From Cupriavidus sp. AU9028 (lineage in GTDB: Bacteria > Pseudomonadota > Gammaproteobacteria > Burkholderiales > Burkholderiaceae): a DNA stretch of 64,000 nucleotides. Below, one piece after another: positions 27,290-37,044 of this stretch; the first letter of the stretch is position 1; each line of letters starts with the position of its first letter. Under the pieces are notes generated by a model. The model was given only the letters and a program-made list of their open reading frames with translations, searched no databases and was not told the origin of the DNA. The translations under genes and the position numbers were made by a program. The stretch lies in contig NZ_JAIMCG010000011.1 in the NCBI RefSeq assembly GCF_019795295.1, positions 101,375 through 165,374 of the forward strand, in the 5' to 3' direction.

Positions 27290-27946
27290 ATGGCGACCCT
27301 GACTCCGCGGCAGCAGCAGATCTTCGATCTGATCCGCAATACGATCCGGCAATCCGGCATTCCGCCGACCCGTGCCGAAATTGCCGCGCAGTTCGGTTTT
27401 TCCTCGCCCAATGCCGCCGAAGAACATCTGCGCGCCCTCGCCCGCAAGGGGGTCATCGAGATCACGCCGGGCGCTTCGCGGGGAATTCGCCTCAAGGTCA
27501 ACCGCAGCGATTCGGAACTGTCCGATCAATTCTCGCTGCCGCTGGCGGGCGTGCTGCAACTGTCGCTGCCGCTGGTCGGCCGCGTCGCGGCCGGCAGCCC
27601 GATCCTCGCGGCCGAACACATCGACCGTCAATACCAGGTCGATGCCTCGGTCTTCGACGAACGCCCGGATTACCTGCTGCGGGTACGCGGCATGAGCATG
27701 CGCGACGCCGGCATTCTCGATGGCGACCTGCTCGCGGTGCGCCGAGCCCAGGAAGCCGCCAACGGCAAGATCGTGGTGGCGCGTATCGGCGAGGACGTTA
27801 CCGTCAAGCGACTGAACCGCAAGGGCGACAGCATCGAGCTGATCGCCGAGAACCCGGACTTCAGCAATATCGTCGTGCGCCCCGGGCGCGATGAATTCTC
27901 ACTGGAGGGCATCGCGGTCGGTCTGATCCGCCCGTCGGCCTTCTGA
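27290..27946 (+). CDS. lexA: SOS repressor LexA
   Basis: Represses DNA-damage genes and self-cleaves when RecA is active. It has 218 residues: winged-helix DNA-binding domain ([52 protein letters not shown]), cleavage site Ala-Gly in [13 protein letters not shown] (near 96-97), catalytic Ser in [10 protein letters not shown] and Lys in [12 protein letters not shown]. It is longer than E. coli LexA by an insertion around residues 75-90, usual in Burkholderiales. Preceded by two SOS boxes. No linked SOS gene (for example imuA) follows. Confidence 0.98.
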   Translation: MATLTPRQQQIFDLIRNTIRQSGIPPTRAEIAAQFGFSSPNAAEEHLRALARKGVIEITPGASRGIRLKVNRSDSELSDQFSLPLAGVLQLSLPLVGRVAAGSPILAAEHIDRQYQVDASVFDERPDYLLRVRGMSMRDAGILDGDLLAVRRAQEAANGKIVVARIGEDVTVKRLNRKGDSIELIAENPDFSNIVVRPGRDEFSLEGIAVGLIRPSAF

Positions 27947-28053
27947 TTACCGGCGGGACCACCCGCCCCTCCCTCGTCTTGCACGCCCTCTAGCGAGGCG
28001 CCTCTGGCGCCGTTGCGAGACCCCCTGTTGCCGCCATTTTCGTGAGGTCAACC

Positions 28054-28224
28054 ATGCTGCAAGCCGTTCGCACCCATCACCGTCATCCCGTTCAGCCGGT
28101 TCCGTTCCGCCAATCCAAGGGCGTGCGCATCTATCAGGGCTCGCAGCGGCGCACCATGGTCGGCAGCATGGCCGCAATCTGCCGGATGCTGGAGCTCGAT
28201 CAGCCGGAAAAGCTGCGGGTCTGA
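28054..28224 (+). CDS. Small basic protein of unknown function, 56 aa
   Basis: ATG at 28054 with GAGG seven bases before. 56 residues: MLQAVRTHHRHPVQPVPFRQ then SKGVRIYQGSQRRTMVGSMAAICRMLELDQPEKLRV. His/Arg-rich first half, amphipathic helix-like second half; no signal or membrane segment. It lies between lexA and tRNA-His with 107 bases on its left and no own terminator that I can see. I do not recognise it. The ribosome binding site, typical codon use and complete short frame support a real gene. Confidence 0.5.
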   Translation: MLQAVRTHHRHPVQPVPFRQSKGVRIYQGSQRRTMVGSMAAICRMLELDQPEKLRV

Positions 28225-28287
28225 GGCGGCGGGAACGGGCACCAAAAAAATTCGTGCCACCTACTAGCCATTCTCAAAAGACGTGCT

Positions 28288-28293
28288 TATAAT
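28288..28293 (+). promoter_or_regulatory. -10 element of the tRNA-His gene
   Basis: Perfect TATAAT 41 bases before the mature tRNA 5' end. The -35 region at 17 bases is weak. Confidence 0.55.
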
Positions 28294-28334
28294 CTCGGTT
28301 TCCGTCGCACAGCGATGTGCGCACCGGAGACAAC

Positions 28335-28411
28335 GGTGGCTGTAGCTCAGTTGGTAGAGTCCAGGATTGTGATTCCTGTCGTCGTGGGTTCGAGTCCCAT
28401 CAGCCACCCCA
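28335..28411 (+). tRNA. tRNA-His (anticodon GTG)
   Basis: 77 bases folding as a standard cloverleaf and matching bacterial tRNA-His: it begins GGTGGCTGTAGCTCAG with the extra 5' G(-1) opposite C73, anticodon GTG in GATTGTGATTC, T arm GTGGGTTCGAGTCCCAT, and encoded CCA (28409-28411). A strong hairpin terminator follows at 28423. It stands alone, not in an array. Confidence 0.99.
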
Positions 28412-28422
28412 GAATTGCATGA

Positions 28423-28458
28423 CAAGAACAGCGGCCCACGGGTCGCTGTTCTTGTTTG
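28423..28458 (+). terminator. Intrinsic terminator of tRNA-His
   Basis: Perfect 11-bp stem CAAGAACAGCG (28423-28433) with CGCTGTTCTTG (28444-28454), 10-base loop, then TTTG. Short T run but a strong stem 12 bases after the tRNA. Confidence 0.75.
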
Positions 28459-28503
28459 TGGCGCTGCTGTCTTGCGGCCGTGCTTGTTGTGCTGCCGCCT
28501 CGG

Positions 28504-28764
28504 TCAGCTTCCTTCGCCCCAGCGAAGCTCCATGCGCACCGCTTCCCGGATCGCTGCCCTCGCCGCATCTTCGGACGCGTACAAGCCGGGCAGGCGCCGG
28601 CTGCGGCCATTGAGCACGGCAGCCTGCAATGCCTGCGCGGCGGCGGCATCCTCCCCCTTGTGCCAGCAGTAGCGGGCGGTCCAGCACCCGCTTTGCAGTT
28701 GCTCGGTCACCCAGACCACCCTTACCCCTTCGAGCGCCACGCCGAACAAGCCCTCGTCTTCCAT
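28504..28764 (-). CDS. Small hypothetical protein, 86 aa
   Basis: MEDEGLFGVALEGVRVVWVT then QLQSGCWTARYCWHKGEDAAAA and a helical Ala/Arg-rich C-terminus. No signal peptide. A two-part layout (short beta segments, then helix) is visible. ATG at 28764 is preceded by GGGAGGTGGGG, a good ribosome binding site, which is the main reason to call it. It is convergent with tRNA-His. Function unknown; I recognise no family. Confidence 0.55.
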   Translation of the reverse strand: MEDEGLFGVALEGVRVVWVTEQLQSGCWTARYCWHKGEDAAAAQALQAAVLNGRSRRLPGLYASEDAARAAIREAVRMELRWGEGS

Positions 28765-28796
28765 TCCCCACCTCCCTGCCGGATGGTTGAACGGGC

Positions 28797-28867
28797 AAAA
28801 AAAAGTCCGCGCTTGGCGGACTTTTAAACTCTTGCGATCTCAATGCCCTGAAGGCACCCTGACTGTA
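28797..28867 (-). ncRNA. Candidate short RNA or terminator unit
   Basis: On the minus strand TGGAAA (28890-28885), 17-base spacer, TACAGT (28867-28862) forms a possible promoter, start near 28855. A small hairpin TGCC-TTCAG-GGCA follows, then a strong terminator: stem AAAAGTCCGC (28801-28810) with GCGGACTTTT (28816-28825) and a run of eight T. The inferred transcript is about 60 nt with no useful open frame. It could instead be only a bidirectional terminator; the stem has T runs on both sides. Confidence 0.35.
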
Positions 28868-28933
28868 GCCGGAGCGTTTGCGATTTTCCATTCGGGTAAA
28901 CGTAAAAGTGGGTGCGGCGAGCGGCGGGCGTGC

Positions 28934-28959
28934 GAAAAAAAGCCCGCACGGGGCGGGCT
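28934..28959 (-). terminator. Intrinsic terminator 228 bases beyond dusA
   Basis: Stem AGCCCGC (28941-28947) with GCGGGCT (28953-28959), loop ACGGG, then seven T on the minus strand. It may end the dusA transcript or a short unit lying in 28960-29186, which is less GC-rich than its surroundings. Confidence 0.75.
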
Positions 28960-29186
28960 CCAAAATCAGTTGAAGAAAGCCCCGTATTCGGAGGCAGGTT
29001 CAAGTGTAAGAAAGTCGGAAACAGATTGCCTATCTAGGGGAATCCCTTTCCGCACCTTTTCCCTCTCGTCCGCGGCGCTCCCGCCCTGCCTCCGGCCGGC
29101 CAGATTCGACGCCGAAGCCGCCCCGTTCATCGAAGAAACGACTGAAAGTGGCGCGACAGACGCCACCCTGCCATTTGCAACCCGAG

Positions 29187-30317
29187 TTAGAGGACTTCCT
29201 CCATTTGCTCGCGGATCGGCGTCCGCAGATGCGAGCGGGCCTCCTCGAACAGCACATCGACCTGTTCGCGCGAGCGGACCGCCTGCATGCGACGGGCGTC
29301 GGACAGGACCCGCCGCCATCCGCGCCCGCCGGCCACGCCGCGATGCAGGCCGAGCATATGACGCGTCACCGCGCCCATATAGCCGCCCGCTTCCACCAGA
29401 TCGCCGATATAGCGCTGCATGGCCAGCTCGACGTCGAGCCGGGATGCAACTGGCTCGCTGCCGCCGTAATAGCGCTGGTCCACCTCCGCCAGCACATAGG
29501 GGTTGTGGTAGGCCTCGCGGCCGAGCATGACGCCGTCGACATGCTGGAGGTGAGAGTCGATTTCCGCGTAGGCGGTGATGCCACCATTGATCAGAATTTC
29601 CAGCATCGGAAATTCCTGCTTCAACCGGTACGCCACTTCGTAGCGCAGCGGCGGGATTTCGCGGTTCTCTTTGGGGCTCAGGCCTTTCAGGATGGCATTG
29701 CGTGCATGGACGATGAACGTCTGGCAGCCCGCCTCGGCAATGGTGCCGACGAAGTCCCGCACGAAGCCGTATTCCTCGATGGCGTCGATGCCGATGCGAT
29801 GCTTGACCGTCACGGGCACGTTCACTGCTTCCCGCATCGCCCGCACGCAGTCGGCGACCAGGCCCGGTTCGGCCATCAGGCAGGCACCGAAGGCGCCGCG
29901 TTGCACTCGCTCGGAGGGGCAGCCGCAATTGAGGTTGATCTCGGCGTAGCCCCACTGCTCGCCCAGTTTCGCCGCCGCTGCCAGTTCCGCCGGCTCGCTG
30001 CCGCCCAGCTGCAGCGCCACCGGCTGCTCGGCGGCATCGAAGTCGAGGTGGCGCGCCACATCGCCGTGCAGCAGCGCGCCCGTGGTGACCATCTCCGTGT
30101 ACAGCCAGGCATGGCGGCTCAATTGCCGGTGAAACATGCGGCAGTGGCGGTCCGTCCAGTCCATCATCGGCGCGACCGTGATGCGGCGGGCGGGGATACC
30201 GCCAGCAGCCGGCACGGACGAGGCAGCGGAATGGGACAGCGCAGGGGACAGCGCAGGGGACGGCGCAGGGGACGACGCGGCGCCGGGTGCGCCTGACTGG
30301 GTGAACGACAAGGACAT
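29187..30317 (-). CDS. dusA: tRNA-dihydrouridine(20/20a) synthase DusA
   Basis: FMN enzyme reducing uridine 20/20a in tRNA D-loops. It has 376 residues from ATG 30317. The core begins RRITVAPMMDWTDRHCRMFHRQLSRHAWLYTEMV, followed by VALQLGGSEP, the catalytic Cys in INLNCGCPSERVQ, GAFGACLM, VTVKHRIGID, FIVHARNAILKGLSPKENREIPPL, EILINGG and GVMLGREAYHNPY, all DusA features. The extra N-terminal 45 residues are Ala/Ser/Pro-rich and encoded by a 12-bp tandem repeat, probably disordered. Longer in-frame starts exist but would cover the upstream gap. Start assignment moderate, function secure. Confidence 0.95.
   Translation of the reverse strand: MSLSFTQSGAPGAASSPAPSPALSPALSHSAASSVPAAGGIPARRITVAPMMDWTDRHCRMFHRQLSRHAWLYTEMVTTGALLHGDVARHLDFDAAEQPVALQLGGSEPAELAAAAKLGEQWGYAEINLNCGCPSERVQRGAFGACLMAEPGLVADCVRAMREAVNVPVTVKHRIGIDAIEEYGFVRDFVGTIAEAGCQTFIVHARNAILKGLSPKENREIPPLRYEVAYRLKQEFPMLEILINGGITAYAEIDSHLQHVDGVMLGREAYHNPYVLAEVDQRYYGGSEPVASRLDVELAMQRYIGDLVEAGGYMGAVTRHMLGLHRGVAGGRGWRRVLSDARRMQAVRSREQVDVLFEEARSHLRTPIREQMEEVL
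30234..30275. repeat. 12-bp tandem repeat inside dusA
   Basis: Three and a half copies of a unit reading GGACAGCGCAGG (plus strand), the third with one change. It encodes Pro-Ala-Leu-Ser/Pro-Ala-Pro-Ser in the DusA N-terminal linker. Copy number could vary between strains without a frameshift. Confidence 0.85.
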
Positions 30318-30587
30318 CTGCAACGCCGGTTTCCGGCGGGCTTGTTTCACGAGTCCGGCAGTATAGGGCAGTCGAGGCAATCCCGCCGGAGCCGCGCTGC
30401 GCCGCTGTCCTCGTGCCGATTCCAACCATCGACTCCGACCGAATGCGGATGGTCGGCAGGAGCGCCTCACCCTATGCTAGCTGGACTGCCCTCCTCTTCC
30501 GGTCGGCCCCTGCGCCTGCCGCGGCTGCGCCGCGCACCACCGGCCGACGGCCTGACGAAGGCGGGCCCGACCTTGCCCCATGCACGG

Positions 30588-32621
30588 ATGCTGAACGTCA
30601 GAGAGCTAGCCGGCCTTTCCCTTGTCATGGCGCTGGTGCTGCTTTGGGCGATGGCGGCCGTACTGGCCGATCCCAGCGCCAACCACTACGGCATGTACGA
30701 CTTCCGGCCGCCACCGTCGCCGTACTGGTGGATCTGGTTCAACAAGCTGAAAATCGACTCGCACTACGCCATTGGCGCGATCGACTGGCGCATCTGGCTG
30801 GTGCTGCCTGTGTATCTGGGCGCGCTGCTGCTGATCGGCAGCCGCCTCGATTGGCTGCTTGGCATTCCCGCTGCGCGCCCGGCCCTGTTCGACAAGGTGT
30901 TCGGCGCGCTGGCCGGATTCGTACCCTGCTATATCGGCGCCTGCGGCCTGAATCGGCTGCTGTCGCTGCTGGCCCCCGCGCGCACGGCGGCCCTGGCATC
31001 GTTCGCAGCGGTCGCCGCCATCGCGCTGGCGATCGCCGTGCGCGCGGCGCTGGCGCGCTCGCGCACCCAGCGGTCGCCGGGCATGGGGATCCGCGCCTTC
31101 GACTGGCGGGCCACCGCGCTGGTGGCGCTGCTGATCGTGCTGGCAGGGGTGCTGTCCGTGCAGTTCGGTTTTGCCTTCGTCGCCGGCGACCGGACCATCC
31201 ATGAACTGGAGCGGGTGGTGCTGGACCCCCATCTGGGGCCGGGCGCCGGCGCACGTCTGCCGCTGTTCGGCTACCACTATGACGAACTGGCCTTTCTCCT
31301 TCCGGTGCTCTATGCGCGGGCGGCCCCCTTTCCCGACCCGAACGCGCTGCTGGTCCCGTTCTGGGCCACCGCGGCGCTGGTCAAGCTGTCCGCGTTCGCG
31401 CTGACCGCCGCGCTGCTGCGCGCGCTGGGAATGCGGGCCGCAGCCGCCGTCGTCGCCACGGGCCTGGTCTTCTATGGCGCGCTGACCTTCGATCCGACCC
31501 ATCGCTACTATCTGTTCGACTCGGCAAACCCGGTCTTCTTCGTGCTGCATCCCGGGCGCGTCATCAGTTCGCTGGGACTGTTCTGGTGCCTTGCGCTGGC
31601 GACGCTGGCGCTGCGCGTCGATGGCCGCCAGCGTTTGTCCTGGCAGACGCTGGCGCTGCTGCCGCTGCTCGGCCTCGGCCTCGGTTCGATCACCATCAAC
31701 GTGGCGCTGAGCGTCGTGGCCGCCGTGCTGCTGGTTTTCACTCTCGTCACGCTGCAGCGAACCGGGGCGGAACGCCTCTCGCTATCGGTGGCCATCGCCT
31801 TCTGTGCACTGGGGCTGCCCGCCATCTATCTGCGCTTCGAGCACTACGCCGCCTGGGGGGCGCCGGCCTATCTGGCCGGCATGCTCGCCATCGTGGCGGC
31901 GTATGCGATCGCCGCCTGTCTCGACCGGTCCCCTGCCCCTGCCGCGACCGCCGGCGCGGGGCGCCGCATGGCGTGGCGGGGGGCCGCGCTGCTACTGGTC
32001 ACGATCGTGCTGGGCCTGACCACCGGCAACATGACGGCAAGGCTGGTCGCCGACTGGATGCCGTGGCTGCGCGGCATGGAACTGCTGGCACCGCAGGCCG
32101 AGCTGATGGGAATGGGCCAACGGCTGCTGCAGGCCGGCCACCTGTCCAGCCCGCACTGGCCGATCGCGCACCAGAACGGCTTCGGCGCGTTCTCCGCCCA
32201 TTTCGGCCTGCCGCTCGTACTGGCCCTGCTCGCGTGGACCGCGATCGGGCTGCGCCGCGGCACTCGGGACCCGGGCGACGATGCCGCGGATACGCGCGCG
32301 CTGCTGATCGCGCTGTGCGCCTTCCTCGCCGGGCTGTTCGCGATGGATTACCTGCTGGTCGATACCCGCTTCGCCAAAGCCGACTGGGACTACTACCGGC
32401 AGTTCTCGGTACGCACCCGCCTGATCGAGGGCGGATACTACGCGGTCATCCTGCTGTCGCTTGCCGCGCTGTGGAAACGGGCAGGATTGCGCGTGCGGCA
32501 ATGCATGGTGCTGGCGATGGCGATCCTCATTGCGGGACCCGAACTGTCCAAGGAGTCGCGTGTGTTCAAGCAGGCGCGTGCGAATGCCTCCTTCATCCTG
32601 AAGGTGGCAACCGGAAAATAG
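30588..32621 (+). CDS. Large polytopic membrane protein of unknown function
   Basis: 677 residues from ATG 30588, the first start with the hydrophobic N-terminus (MLNVRELAGLSLVMALVLLWAM). About 13-14 hydrophobic segments are visible, with soluble loops in which aromatic and charged residues recur: FRPPPSPYWWIWFNKLKIDS early, FGYHYDELAFLLPVLYARA about residue 225, THRYYLFDSANPVFFVLHPGRVISS about 305, and FAKADWDYYRQFSVRTRLIEGG near the end. Overall layout recalls membrane glycosyltransferases or polysaccharide-export proteins, but I find no signature to place it and give no name. Upstream is dusA in divergent orientation; downstream is a convergent small gene. No operon partner. Confidence 0.8.
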   Translation: MLNVRELAGLSLVMALVLLWAMAAVLADPSANHYGMYDFRPPPSPYWWIWFNKLKIDSHYAIGAIDWRIWLVLPVYLGALLLIGSRLDWLLGIPAARPALFDKVFGALAGFVPCYIGACGLNRLLSLLAPARTAALASFAAVAAIALAIAVRAALARSRTQRSPGMGIRAFDWRATALVALLIVLAGVLSVQFGFAFVAGDRTIHELERVVLDPHLGPGAGARLPLFGYHYDELAFLLPVLYARAAPFPDPNALLVPFWATAALVKLSAFALTAALLRALGMRAAAAVVATGLVFYGALTFDPTHRYYLFDSANPVFFVLHPGRVISSLGLFWCLALATLALRVDGRQRLSWQTLALLPLLGLGLGSITINVALSVVAAVLLVFTLVTLQRTGAERLSLSVAIAFCALGLPAIYLRFEHYAAWGAPAYLAGMLAIVAAYAIAACLDRSPAPAATAGAGRRMAWRGAALLLVTIVLGLTTGNMTARLVADWMPWLRGMELLAPQAELMGMGQRLLQAGHLSSPHWPIAHQNGFGAFSAHFGLPLVLALLAWTAIGLRRGTRDPGDDAADTRALLIALCAFLAGLFAMDYLLVDTRFAKADWDYYRQFSVRTRLIEGGYYAVILLSLAALWKRAGLRVRQCMVLAMAILIAGPELSKESRVFKQARANASFILKVATGK

Positions 32622-32646
32622 CGCGAGGAAGGGGCGGCGCCCCGCT

Positions 32647-32967
32647 TCAGTCGACCAGACGCGGGCGTCGCGGCTGCAGCTCGAGGCCGAGCTTCACGAT
32701 CAGGTCGAAGGCGTCGGCGAGCAGATGCTGTTGCCGTGGCAGCAGGCTGGCGTACGGCATGTCGTAGATGGACTGGTGCGCCCCCCGCATGCCCTTCAGG
32801 CCCCGGTCACGGGCGATGTCGGAAAGCAGTGCGGCGAAGCCGGACAGGTCCTCGGCGTCTATCGCATTGTTCAGCACCGTTGCGAGCAACTGCGGGGAGG
32901 CGGTCGCCCAGCAGCCGACCAGGTCGGCATTGGCGGCGGTATCGAAGGGAAAGTCGCTTGGATCCAT
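32647..32967 (-). CDS. Small protein resembling HigA-type antitoxins, solitary
   Basis: 106 residues from ATG 32967 (MDPSDFPFDTAANADLVGCW). Residues about 10-55 (LLATVLNNAIDAEDLSGFAALLSDIARDRGLKGM) resemble the N-terminal part of HigA-type addiction-module antidotes, where DPALIA...GDIARARGM is usual. The rest (QSIYDMPYASLLPRQQHLLADAFDLIVKLGLEL) does not clearly continue as a helix-turn-helix. No toxin gene is next to it: the left neighbour is the large membrane protein and the right is an FMN reductase. It could be an old antitoxin remnant or an unrelated regulator. Ribosome binding site weak. Confidence 0.45.
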   Translation of the reverse strand: MDPSDFPFDTAANADLVGCWATASPQLLATVLNNAIDAEDLSGFAALLSDIARDRGLKGMRGAHQSIYDMPYASLLPRQQHLLADAFDLIVKLGLELQPRRPRLVD

Positions 32968-33093
32968 TTCGCTATTTACGGTCGGGGCGGCCTGCCCTTT
33001 AGCGCAATCTTCCCGGCTCCCCACTACCGGAGGGAGAGCCGGGACGGCATTGCCCGCCGGCCGCGCCATGCAGTCACGCCTGGCAGCGCCAGC

Positions 33094-33654
33094 TCAGGCG
33101 ACGGCGGTGCGCTCGATCCAGTCCGCGAAGGCGGTCATGAACGTGCCCAGGAACGCCCTGGTCGACTCGTTGTTCAGCGCCCCACTGTCGTCGAACAGCT
33201 TGTTGACGCCACCGATATAGGCCTCGGGCATCTGCAGCACCGGCACGTTGAGGAACACCAGCGACTGACGCAGATGATGGTTGGCGCCGAAGCCGCCGAT
33301 CGCGCCCGGCGACGCGCTGATGACCGCGCCCGGCTTGCGGTCCCAGGCGCTGCTGCCATAGGGACGCGAGCCGACGTCGATGGCGTTCTTCAGCGCCGCC
33401 GGTACCGAGCGGTTGTACTCGGGCGTCACGAACAGCAGCGCATCGGCGCGGCGGATGCGATCGCGAAACGCGGTCCATTGCGCCGGTGCATTCGCCTCGG
33501 CATCCTCGTTGTAGAGCGGCAACTGGCCGATCTCGACGATCTCCAGCTTCAGTTCGGGCGGCGCGACCTGCGCCAGGGCCATGGCCAGCTTGCGGTTGTA
33601 CGATTCCTTGCGCAGGCTGCCTACCAGCACTGCAACATCACGGGGAGTGCTCAT
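33094..33654 (-). CDS. NADPH-dependent FMN reductase (ChrR/YieF-like)
   Basis: Flavodoxin-like quinone/chromate/FMN reductase, 186 residues. It starts MSTPRDVAVLVGSLRKESYNRKLA with the FMN phosphate-binding GSLRKESYN loop, then VEIGQLPLYNED, DALLFVTPEYNRSVPAALKNAIDVGSRP (FMN ring contact), KPGAVISASPGAIGGFGA and NVPVLQMPEAYIG. ATG 33654 is used because the upstream 18-codon extension contains no homology and the ribosome binding site AAAGAGGAAG lies just before it. It lies 68 bases downstream of the hydratase gene and may share its transcript. Substrate in vivo unknown. Confidence 0.92.
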   Translation of the reverse strand: MSTPRDVAVLVGSLRKESYNRKLAMALAQVAPPELKLEIVEIGQLPLYNEDAEANAPAQWTAFRDRIRRADALLFVTPEYNRSVPAALKNAIDVGSRPYGSSAWDRKPGAVISASPGAIGGFGANHHLRQSLVFLNVPVLQMPEAYIGGVNKLFDDSGALNNESTRAFLGTFMTAFADWIERTAVA

Positions 33655-33722
33655 CGTGCTTCCTCTTTCCGGTGAGAATTTGGGGGGCCGAGGACCGGGG
33701 ACCGGCAAGGCCGGCGGCAGGC

Positions 33723-34805
33723 CTAGCCGCGCAGCGAAGCCAGCGGGTGCGATGCCGCGGGCCAGGGACTGTCGAAGAACGCCATCACCCGAGCCCGTTC
33801 GACCTCGTCAAGCCGGGCCGGGCGCCATTTCGGCGCGTGGTCCTTGTCGATGGCCAGCGCGCGGATGCCCTCGACGCCATCCCCCTCCCGGAAGACCGCG
33901 TGCATCATGTCCAGTTCCATCCGCAGTTCGTCCTCCAGGCACATGTCGCGCGCGCGGCGGATCTGCTCCAGCGTCACGCACAGCATCAGCGGCGAGCGCG
34001 CACGCAGCATCGCCGCCGTCTGCGCCGCCCAGTCGCCCGGCGCATCGCTGACGTGCACGAGGACCTGCTGCACCGACGGCGCGGCGAAGGCGGCGTCGAT
34101 CGCCTGCCGTTCCCGGGCAAGCATGCCCTGTGCCGGGTCGCAGGCCGCCGCATGGTTGGCAGTGGCAGCGTCGATCGCAGCAAGCAGGGCGGCGCCGCTG
34201 TCGAAGCGCGACGCGCGCAAGCTGGCCTGCAGCTCCGCCAGCGCATTGGCCGGCAGGAACGCGTCCGCGAGCCCCGCGTAGAGGGCATCGGCCGCGCCGA
34301 TCACGGTGCCGGTCAGGCCAAGATACTCGCCGATCCGGCCAGGTGTGCGCGCGAGGAACCAGCCTCCGCCCACATCGGGAAACAGGCCGATATTGGTCTC
34401 CGGCATCGCCATCCTGGTGCGATCGGTGACCAGCCGGCGCACGGCGCCCTGGGAGATGCCCATGCCGCCGCCCATCACCACGCCGTCCATCAGCGCGACA
34501 TAGGGCTTCGGATAGCGGTGGATCCGGTGATTCAGCGCGTATTCCTCGGCGAAGAACTGACCCAGCAGCGGATCCTGCGCCAGCGCGGCCTGGTGGAAGA
34601 AGCGGATGTCCCCGCCGGCGCAGAACGCCTTGCCGCCAGCGCCGGCGATCACCACGCCGACTACCGCCGGGTCGTTCGCCCAGTCGTCCAGTGCGCGCGT
34701 CAGCGCGCGGATCATCTCCAGCGACAGCGCGTTGAGCGCCTGCGGGCGGGTCAGCGTCAGATAACCGACGCCACCGAGGACTTCCGTTACTACGTGGTCC
34801 GTCAT
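33723..34805 (-). CDS. Enoyl-CoA hydratase/3-hydroxyisobutyryl-CoA hydrolase family protein
   Basis: Crotonase-superfamily enzyme, 360 residues; in most homologues it hydrolyses 3-hydroxyisobutyryl-CoA in valine catabolism. Segments: VGYLTLTRPQALNALSLEMI, GGKAFCAGGDIRFFHQAAL (oxyanion hole), ALMDGVVMGGGMGISQG, RMAMPETNIGLFPDVGGGWFLAR with the acidic catalytic residue, and LTGTVIGAADALYAGLAD. Length above 340 and the GLFPDVGGGWFLAR form are those of the hydrolase subgroup rather than ordinary enoyl-CoA hydratases. ATG 34805 preceded by AGGAGGAGCC. A single gene; its terminator is not evident because the FMN reductase follows closely. Confidence 0.88.
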   Translation of the reverse strand: MTDHVVTEVLGGVGYLTLTRPQALNALSLEMIRALTRALDDWANDPAVVGVVIAGAGGKAFCAGGDIRFFHQAALAQDPLLGQFFAEEYALNHRIHRYPKPYVALMDGVVMGGGMGISQGAVRRLVTDRTRMAMPETNIGLFPDVGGGWFLARTPGRIGEYLGLTGTVIGAADALYAGLADAFLPANALAELQASLRASRFDSGAALLAAIDAATANHAAACDPAQGMLARERQAIDAAFAAPSVQQVLVHVSDAPGDWAAQTAAMLRARSPLMLCVTLEQIRRARDMCLEDELRMELDMMHAVFREGDGVEGIRALAIDKDHAPKWRPARLDEVERARVMAFFDSPWPAASHPLASLRG

Positions 34806-34895
34806 GTCTGCGGCTCCTCCTGTCTTGTCTCCAGCCCGTCACTGTACACCAGCACCGGCGGCCGGCCGGAGTCCCCGCGCGGCCGCCGCAGGGCG

Positions 34896-34924
34896 AAAAA
34901 AAACCGCACTCGATGGTGCGGTTT
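34896..34924 (-). terminator. Intrinsic terminator of typA
   Basis: Stem AAACCGCAC (34901-34909) with GTGCGGTTT (34916-34924), loop TCGATG, run of A on the plus strand (34896-34903) giving T on the minus. It is 31 bases after the typA stop. Confidence 0.92.
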
Positions 34925-34955
34925 CTTCCGGGCCTTCGGCCCTGTGCTGCGACGC

Positions 34956-36776
<1,821 letters not shown>

Positions 36777-36945
36777 TGCGGCTCTCGCTCGGAACTGGCT
36801 TTCAAAAAATCAACCCGCGATTCTACCATGTTGCGGCGCGCAACGCCGGGGCTGGATCAAAGAGGCAATCTGGTCCGCCGCCCGTCTTCGCTCGCGGCCC
36901 CAAGGCACGAAACCCGCCTCTGGCTCGCCAGAAGTGATGCACGCA

Positions 36946-36960
36946 TCGCAATAATTGCGA
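36946..36960 (+). promoter_or_regulatory. Candidate MarR operator
   Basis: Perfect 15-base palindrome TCGCAAT-A-ATTGCGA, 26 bases upstream of the -35 of the marR promoter and in the 268 bases between typA and marR. MarR proteins bind such 15-20 base palindromes. A further TTGCGA lies at 36977-36982. Confidence 0.45.
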
Positions 36961-36985
36961 AAACAGAAATGACTAGTTGCGATCC

Positions 36986-37014
36986 TTGCCTTACGTTTTC
37001 CAGCGGAATATATT
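36986..37014 (+). promoter_or_regulatory. Sigma70 promoter of the marR-efflux operon
   Basis: TTGCCT (36986-36991), 17-base spacer, TATATT (37009-37014), predicted start near 37021, 24 bases before the marR ATG. Confidence 0.65.
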
Positions 37015-37044
37015 TGCCGCGACAATGATTGCACAGACAAGAGA

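Larger units (their letters stand above)
28765..29186. other. Gene-poor patch with lower GC
   Basis: 422 bases with two terminators (28797-28826, 28934-28959). On the minus strand a frame ends at 28966 with codons such as CTA, ACA, CTT and TCT that are rare in the neighbours, but it has no ribosome binding site or recognisable start. Just before dusA a hairpin GTGGCG (29149-29154) with CGCCAC (29161-29166) followed by TTTC on the minus strand could be a weak dusA terminator. Confidence 0.5.
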
